A DNA stretch of 64,000 bases from Anaerolineaceae bacterium (GTDB taxonomy: Bacteria; Chloroflexota; Anaerolineae; Promineifilales; Promineifilaceae): assembly GCA_002699125.1 (NCBI GenBank), contig PABI01000049.1, positions 55,543 through 119,542 on the forward strand. Reading direction: 5' to 3'. The notes below the pieces were generated by a model. The model was not told the origin of the DNA and did not search any database. It worked only from the letters and a program-made list of their open reading frames with translations. Position 1 is the first letter of the stretch; every line of letters starts with the position of its first letter. The position numbers and the translations under genes are program-made. This document shows positions 59,833 through 64,000 of the stretch, in pieces.

Positions 59833-60396
59833 TTACTCCAATTCTGTGGCCAGGATAGAAAAGAACCAGTCGTCGACGAAACGGCCGTTGTCATAAAATC
59901 GCGCCCGCAAATAGCCTTCCTCCGTAAAACCCACCTTGCGCAGTAAATTGGCCGACGCCGGATTTTCCGGGTCCACAATGGCCTCAATGCGGTGCAAGCC
60001 CATCTCGGCCAACCCAAAGTGCACCGCCGCCCGCACCGCCTCAGACATGATCCCCTGCCGCCAGTAAGCTGAGTGGAGCTCGTAGCCAATCTCTGCCCGG
60101 TGATGATAAGCGGTGATGTCGTGGTAGCCGCAGGTGCCCAAAACCGTGTCGTCATTTTGAAAAGTGACGGCCCAGCGCAGGGCGCGCTTTTCGCTAAATG
60201 CTTTAGCGTACCAGTTGATGAGCTTGTGCGCTTCGGCCACGTCTTTGTAAACGGGCTGGCCATGTCCAGCCATCACTTTGGGATCGCTAAAGACGACAAA
60301 CAGCGCAGCGGCATCATCAGGCACCAATTCGCGCAGCCGCAGCCGCTCAGTTTGCAGCACGGGGAAGGTTTTGAAACTGTTTGTCAAATCAAGCAT
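59833..60396 (-). CDS. GNAT acetyltransferase, RimJ/RimL-like
   Basis: 187 residues from the ATG at 60394-60396. FPVLQTERLRLRELVPDDAA, VTFQNDDTVLGTCGYHD, AEIGYELHSAYWRQGIMSEA (acetyl-CoA loop QGIMSE) and HRIEAIVDPENPASANLLRK show the RimJ/RimL type. It is the first of three consecutive GNAT genes. A hairpin (60412-60470) separates it from the APH-like genes. Confidence 0.9.
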   Translation of the reverse strand: MLDLTNSFKTFPVLQTERLRLRELVPDDAAALFVVFSDPKVMAGHGQPVYKDVAEAHKLINWYAKAFSEKRALRWAVTFQNDDTVLGTCGYHDITAYHHRAEIGYELHSAYWRQGIMSEAVRAAVHFGLAEMGLHRIEAIVDPENPASANLLRKVGFTEEGYLRARFYDNGRFVDDWFFSILATELE

Positions 60397-60411
60397 GTTG
60401 TACCTTTTAGT

Positions 60412-60470
60412 TAACCTCCCGCAGGTTTCATTTAGAACCAACCTCCTGCGCGAAACCTGCGGGAGGTTTT
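60412..60470. repeat. AACCTCCCGCAGGTTTC-type inverted repeat
   Basis: Arms AACCTCCCGCAGGTTTC and GAAACCTGCGGGAGGTT, nearly perfect, between the APH-like gene and the first GNAT gene. It may act as an internal terminator or mRNA barrier. Confidence 0.9.
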
Positions 60471-60474
60471 GAAT

Positions 60475-61392
60475 TTACCAACCGCTGCCGATGGGCAGCA
60501 CGTCACGTGCCCGGCCGATGTGGACCATGAACCAGTCCGGCTCGTCGGGGTAGCGCAGGCCGCCGAGCAGCCATTGCAGCTCCAGCGTGCCGGCCCAAAA
60601 GCGGGCTCGTTCAATCTGTTGGCCAATGTTCGGATAAGTGGGTGCCATCAGCCGCACAAAGGTTTCGCCAAACTGATCGATGAGGCAGCCAAAATCGGTG
60701 GCCGGATCACCCACACCGGCCGTGCCAAAGTCGATGACGCCGTTGAGCCGCCGCGTTTCGGGATTGTAGAGCAGGTGATAAGGACCCAAATCGCCATTCA
60801 TGAAAACGGGTTCGTATGCCATAAAGTGGGGATTGGTCAGCACGGGGGCAAAGTGCTGCTCGACCCAATCACGGGCAAAGGTCATCAGGTAGGGGAAGAG
60901 CATCTCTTTGACGTCATCGTACAGTTTTTGCCACTTTTCCGGGGTGCGGTTGGTGACAGACGGCCGTATCCTCACCTTCTCCACTTCTACCATCGGAACG
61001 GTGTGCAATTGATGCAAAAACGATGCCAACTGCTCGGCAATGGCCTGCTGATCGGCCAGCGGCAGGCGCAGCAGCGTGTGCCGGGTAAGCGCCTCGCCGG
61101 GAATCCAGTCGTAGGCTGTAAACGGATAGCCTAACTGTTCACTCTCGTAAACTGTCCAGCGGGGCAAGGGCATGTCTAAATGCTGCCGGGCCAGCGCCAG
61201 GCAGTTGGCCTCCTGCCGCAGGTGGTCAATAGCCCAATCATGTTTGGGGAAACGAAAGACGCGACGGCCGTTTACAATCAGCACGTCATTCACCAAACCT
61301 TCGCTGTTCATTTCCACGGTCTGCAACGACAGCTCTGGTTCGACCCGGGCGATTTCATGCCGGTAGACGGCCGTATCCTGCTTAAGCTTCAT
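60475..61392 (-). CDS. Aminoglycoside phosphotransferase-family kinase (copy 1)
   Basis: 305 residues. APH fold: RRVFRFPKHDWAIDHLRQEA (N-lobe Lys and Glu), LPRWTVYESEQLGYPF and YDWIPGEAL hinge, FMNGDLGPYHLLY catalytic loop with the Asp kept but His replaced by Asn and the usual Asn by His, and VIDFGTAGVGDPATDFG as metal-binding DxD-like loop. Members phosphorylate aminoglycosides, macrolides or small metabolites. The start overlaps the stop of the upstream APH gene by 11 nt. Two ACGGCCGT copies lie at 61264 and 61367. Confidence 0.85.
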   Translation of the reverse strand: MKLKQDTAVYRHEIARVEPELSLQTVEMNSEGLVNDVLIVNGRRVFRFPKHDWAIDHLRQEANCLALARQHLDMPLPRWTVYESEQLGYPFTAYDWIPGEALTRHTLLRLPLADQQAIAEQLASFLHQLHTVPMVEVEKVRIRPSVTNRTPEKWQKLYDDVKEMLFPYLMTFARDWVEQHFAPVLTNPHFMAYEPVFMNGDLGPYHLLYNPETRRLNGVIDFGTAGVGDPATDFGCLIDQFGETFVRLMAPTYPNIGQQIERARFWAGTLELQWLLGGLRYPDEPDWFMVHIGRARDVLPIGSGW

Positions 61393-62386
61393 GGGCGGTC
61401 ACCTGGGTAAAGTCAAAGTCGATATACGGCCGTTCCGCGTGAATAATCTCCCGTCGTCCGCGCATAAAACTGGCCGCCCAACCGTCACCGCTCAGGTCAG
61501 GAATATCGCGCCGGATGACGCCATACAGATCAATTTCGCGCAGCTTCATAAAGGGCAAAATCTCTTTGAGCCAGACGGGATCGAGCCGGTTTTCTTCACA
61601 ATACCCTTGCCAGAACAGCGGCCAAAATCGGGTGCAAAATTCAACCGGCTCTGGATGGTTGGTGATGGCGTAAAAAACTACCATGGCGATGTCGTAGATG
61701 AAGTGACCATAAACACAGTCGTCGAAATCAAACAGGGTGATCTGGCAGTTTTCATCAACAAACAGGTTGCCGGTATGGGCGTCCTGGTGGATGAGGCCAA
61801 AAGCGTCTGCCGGGGTGGGCAGGCTGCGCAGGTAGGCAAGGTTGGCGGTGTTTAGCGCCATTGCTGTCGGATCGAGCTGGGGCAGGGCGCTGGTGGTGTC
61901 GGTCATGATGGGATCGTTCCAGGACGGCCGTTGCCACGCAGCATCGGGCAGGCTGTACTGTTTGGTGAGCGCGTGCATTTTGCCGATGAGACGGCCGTAA
62001 TTCAGCATAAACGGTTCGGTCCAGCCACCATTTTGCCAGACAGGCCCACCGTTGGCCCAGGCAAACGCCGTTGCCAGAAAATGCTCTCCCTGTCCATCAT
62101 CGATGAGCTCTACCAGATTCCCCGCTGCGGAGTTAACGGCCCCGGCAACGCCAGCGCCACCGCGCGCCAGATGGTTGATCCAATCCACCTCGCCACGAAT
62201 GAGGTCCGGGCTGCGGCGCAGGCTGTGCCCCAGCCGCAGGACGTACTTTGCCCCATCTTTTTCAAAGCCATAGATGAAGCTCTCAAAGCCGCCCAGCTCT
62301 TCAATGTTGTCGGCGGCAATGGCGTAGCGCTGCCGGGCTTCGGCCAAAATGGCGTCGTTAAAACGGTTACGAATCTTTTCTTCCAT
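61382..62386 (-). CDS. Aminoglycoside phosphotransferase-family kinase (copy 2)
   Basis: 334 residues from the ATG at 62384-62386. APH core: KYVLRLGHSLRRSPDLIRGE, FLATAFAWANGGPV, LIHQDAHTGNLFVDENC (full HxDxxxxN) and ITLFDFDDCVYGHFIYDIAM. So the catalytic loop is intact, unlike copy 1. The start lies inside the end of the DinB-like gene, so the three genes are coupled. Substrate unknown; in Firmicutes-like context this branch is often called homoserine or APH-like kinase. Three ACGGCCGT copies. Confidence 0.87.
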   Translation of the reverse strand: MEEKIRNRFNDAILAEARQRYAIAADNIEELGGFESFIYGFEKDGAKYVLRLGHSLRRSPDLIRGEVDWINHLARGGAGVAGAVNSAAGNLVELIDDGQGEHFLATAFAWANGGPVWQNGGWTEPFMLNYGRLIGKMHALTKQYSLPDAAWQRPSWNDPIMTDTTSALPQLDPTAMALNTANLAYLRSLPTPADAFGLIHQDAHTGNLFVDENCQITLFDFDDCVYGHFIYDIAMVVFYAITNHPEPVEFCTRFWPLFWQGYCEENRLDPVWLKEILPFMKLREIDLYGVIRRDIPDLSGDGWAASFMRGRREIIHAERPYIDFDFTQVTAHEA

Positions 62387-62927
62387 GCTGTTTTCTCCAA
62401 CTGATGATTTCACTGATTTGGCCGCGGTGTTCGGTTTCGTGCTGGGTGAGATGATACAGTACCCACTCCGGCGTGACATGGTATTGGGGCAGCTGGCGCG
62501 CCCGGCGGAAATCGGCCAGGGTGAGGTCGGCATAGATGTCCAGCAGTAATTGTCGTGCGGCGTCTAATCTTTGCAGATGGTCGGTGAGGGAAACGTTTGT
62601 TACCGGAAACAGCCGCCCATCTGCATCGCGCACCGGATGAGGCAGGAGTGCCTGCGCTTCCGCCGAAAATTCCTGTTCCAGCACTTCACAAAACAGCCAG
62701 TCCAGCTCAATGGCGGCGATGTGGTATAGCAGCGTACCCACGCTGTTGCCGCCGGGATATGGTTCCCAATCCAGCCAGGCAGGATCGAGTTTGGTCAAAG
62801 CTTCCTTTAGACGGCCGCGCGCGCCTTCTAACCGTCTAAGCGCTCGGCCAATTTCAGGATCAAGTGCAGGCATTGGTTCGATGCGCAATTGTTCAACTTC
62901 TAGCTGTTTTTCAGGTAAATTGCTCAT
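62367..62927 (-). CDS. DinB-like metal-binding protein
   Basis: 186 residues. Four-helix pattern with metal ligands: LLYHIAAIELDWLF (first His) and LYHLTQHETEHRGQISEII (HxxxxH-type pair) near the C-terminus. It belongs to the DinB/DUF664/MST-like superfamily, which includes thiol S-transferases and maleylpyruvate isomerase. First gene of the APH-like pair operon. Confidence 0.85.
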   Translation of the reverse strand: MSNLPEKQLEVEQLRIEPMPALDPEIGRALRRLEGARGRLKEALTKLDPAWLDWEPYPGGNSVGTLLYHIAAIELDWLFCEVLEQEFSAEAQALLPHPVRDADGRLFPVTNVSLTDHLQRLDAARQLLLDIYADLTLADFRRARQLPQYHVTPEWVLYHLTQHETEHRGQISEIISWRKQHGRKDS

Positions 62928-63005
62928 TTATGCTCCTTCACGCCAGCTTTTCTTGTGGCGCTGGTTATAAAATCGCTGAAGTTTTGGCGGACGGCCGTCA
63001 CCACG

Positions 63006-63875
63006 TTACTGTCCCATGCGCCAGCCGCCGCCGACGTAAATGAGCTGACCCGTCACCCAGCGCGCCTGCTCTGAAGCCATGAACAGAATCACATCTGCCA
63101 AATGGTCTGGTCGGCCGATGCCGCGCAGCGGCGTGTTGGCGGCGATGTGGGCTTCGGCTTCTGGCTCGATGTAGCCGGTTTGGATGGGGCCGGGGGCGAC
63201 GATGTTGACGGTGATGCCATATTTGCCCAGCTCGGCCGCGGCGGAACGGCCGTAAGACTCGATGGCGTGTTTGCTGGCAGCGTAATGCACATTGGCCTCA
63301 TGGGCATGGGCGGCATCGGTGCTGATGAGGATGATTCGGCCCCAGCCAGCCTGTCGCGCCAGGGTGCGCTGCACATATTCGGCCATGAGCAAGGCGTAAG
63401 CGCGGGCGTTGATGGCAAAATGGCGGTCGGCCTCTGCCGCGCTGATGAAGCCCACCGGGAAGCCCTCGGTTGTCACCGCGGCCGGATCAAACGTTTCCAG
63501 AACGCAGTGGGTGTGGTTGCACACCAACACACCCACCGGCCCTAGCTGCGCTTCACACTGATCAAACAGTAGCGGGATGTTGTTGGCGTCGGCCAGATCG
63601 GCTTCGTGGGCAACGGCCGTTCCGCCAGCCGCCGCAATTTCCGCCACAACCATCTCTCCGGTTTGCTGCTGGTTGGCCGCATACAAAGCTGGCCCGCCCG
63701 CGCCGCGTTTTTGCGCCTGGGTCATTTCTTCGGCGGAAAAATCTGTTTTGCCCCGAAAATAGGTGATAAACACCTTCGCTCCCTGCGCGGCAAACGTTTT
63801 GGCCGTCGCGGCACCGATGCCGTGATTGGCGCCGGTGATCAAAACAACTTTGCCATTTAATTTTGGGTCAATCAT
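63006..63875 (-). CDS. SDR-family oxidoreductase (FabG-like)
   Basis: 289 residues. VLITGANHGIGAATAKTFAA (TGxxxGIG), DLADANN, VCNHTHCVL in place of NNAG, ILISTDAAHAHEANVHYAASK with the Ser-Tyr-Lys triad, VNIVAPGPIQTGYI and SEQARWVTGQLIYVGGGW show the classical SDR family. The NHTH change in the NNAG loop is uncommon. Probably NAD(P)-dependent alcohol/ketone oxidoreductase; substrate unknown. Confidence 0.9.
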   Translation of the reverse strand: MIDPKLNGKVVLITGANHGIGAATAKTFAAQGAKVFITYFRGKTDFSAEEMTQAQKRGAGGPALYAANQQQTGEMVVAEIAAAGGTAVAHEADLADANNIPLLFDQCEAQLGPVGVLVCNHTHCVLETFDPAAVTTEGFPVGFISAAEADRHFAINARAYALLMAEYVQRTLARQAGWGRIILISTDAAHAHEANVHYAASKHAIESYGRSAAAELGKYGITVNIVAPGPIQTGYIEPEAEAHIAANTPLRGIGRPDHLADVILFMASEQARWVTGQLIYVGGGWRMGQ

Positions 63876-64000
63876 TTTATAAATTTCTCCGGTGCTAAAT
63901 CTTATTAAGTCGTACCTTTAAAATCTCATAAAGTCGTATCACAAAACGTCATGGCTACACTAACTCTAGGTGAAACTCCAGAGGTAGGTGGTCATGATGA
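63876..64000. other. Right edge: possible operator repeats and start of a further frame
   Basis: Two AAGTCGTA copies lie 24-26 nt apart (near 63907 and 63931) upstream of the SDR gene. An ATG at 63951 opens a frame that reaches the edge (MATLTLGETPEVGG), and a second ATG at 63995 has a GAGGTAGGTGG-like site before it. Neither frame can be judged at this length. Confidence 0.3.

Larger units (their letters stand above)
681..63620. repeat. Highly iterated octamer palindrome ACGGCCGT (about 100 copies)
   Basis: Counted by eye; start positions include 681, 2544, 6604, 6806, 8664, 10807, 11375, 11731, 12307, 12440, 12580, 12865, 13116, 13286, 14591, 14878, 15695, 15762, 15897, 15996, 18055, 18149, 18848, 19137, 19749, 20522, 23754, 25430, 27074, 27109, 32179, 32502, 35415, 37293, 39253, 42210, 42667, 42739, 43607, 43666, 43748, 44046, 44143, 44705, 45184, 45413, 47359, 47406, 48115, 48136, 48722, 51087, 52200, 54602, 56055, 59544, 61264, 61924, 63246 and 63613. 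Flanks prefer A or G before and T, A or C after. One-base variants (GCGGCCGT, ACGGCCGC, ACGGCCGA) add perhaps twenty. It is palindromic, so it has no strand. It lies in coding sequence mostly, in all frames. Confidence 0.95.

Noticed and set aside
681..63620. ACGGCCGT as a Chi- or KOPS-like oriented motif, or a restriction target
   Set aside because: It is palindromic so cannot have strand bias, and restriction targets are usually depleted, not enriched this strongly.
1..64000. CRISPR arrays, tRNA or rRNA genes, complete insertion sequences
   Set aside because: No regularly spaced direct repeats, no cloverleaf or rRNA core sequences, and no transposase frame were seen by eye.

Overview
The window looks like a chromosomal segment of a Chloroflexota bacterium, probably Anaerolineae-like. 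This is inferred from protein style: lipoproteins with Thr/Pro linkers, STAND ATPases, LVIVD and NHL repeat proteins, DUF2723 membrane proteins, kinase fusions and an ArmA-like 16S rRNA methyltransferase. No rRNA, tRNA, CRISPR array or complete insertion sequence was found. Most of the window is moderately GC-rich. The first ~5 kb is clearly AT-richer.

Layout. 1-2.8 kb: surface-polysaccharide genes (methyltransferase cut by the edge, sulfotransferase, flippase). 3-5.2 kb: secreted protein with three ~200-residue repeats, ending in a strong terminator. 5.7-12.5 kb: HU-like protein and a second polysaccharide block (pyruvyl transferase, nitroreductase-like protein, flippase, sugar epimerase, divergent nucleotide-sugar dehydrogenase). 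12.5-16 kb: RNA modification (RsmF-like methyltransferase, divergent Tgt, ArmA/RmtB/FmrO-like methyltransferase). 16-22 kb: flavodoxin-pentapeptide fusion, FHA-GAF histidine kinase, pseudokinase-like/FGE-like fusion. 22-26.7 kb: two paralogous CPA2 antiporters and a compact pyrophosphatase. 26.7-30.8 kb: two overlapping STAND genes (EAD-like/NB-ARC/TPR and NACHT-membrane), a candidate defence pair. 31-37 kb: amidohydrolase, then a tight operon (small membrane protein, TauE/SafE, tandem UspA, SLC13 with four TrkA-C-like domains). 37-46 kb: Nudix, YihY/BrkB, YhhN, LVIVD lipoprotein, PLP enzyme of the cystathionine family, DUF2723 protein, channel-like TrkA protein. 46-55 kb: proline-rich membrane protein, two-component system, NHL lipoprotein, HTH/NB-ARC/TPR regulator, TIGR01777 protein, Thr/Pro lipoprotein. 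55-64 kb: adenosine-deaminase-like enzyme, zinc-finger/PRiA4b-like protein, DUF4870 protein, then a minus-strand run of three GNATs, two APH-like kinases, a DinB-like protein and an SDR.

The strongest signal is not a gene. The perfect palindrome ACGGCCGT (usually inside A/G-ACGGCCGT-T/A/C) occurs about 100 times by eye in 64 kb, against about one expected by chance. It lies mostly inside genes, in all three reading frames, where it writes the peptides NGR, TAV and RP(F/S/L) into unrelated proteins. It resembles cyanobacterial HIP1 in behaviour but has a different sequence. It is nearly absent from the AT-rich left end and a few other stretches.

A second layer is a set of intergenic inverted repeats. 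One 115-bp double stem-loop occurs twice in opposite orientation, and several repeats supply the stop codons of flanking genes. Fragments of these repeats also lie in frame inside coding sequences. Coordinates were read by eye; starts were moved inward from the longest frame where a better start or spacing was visible.
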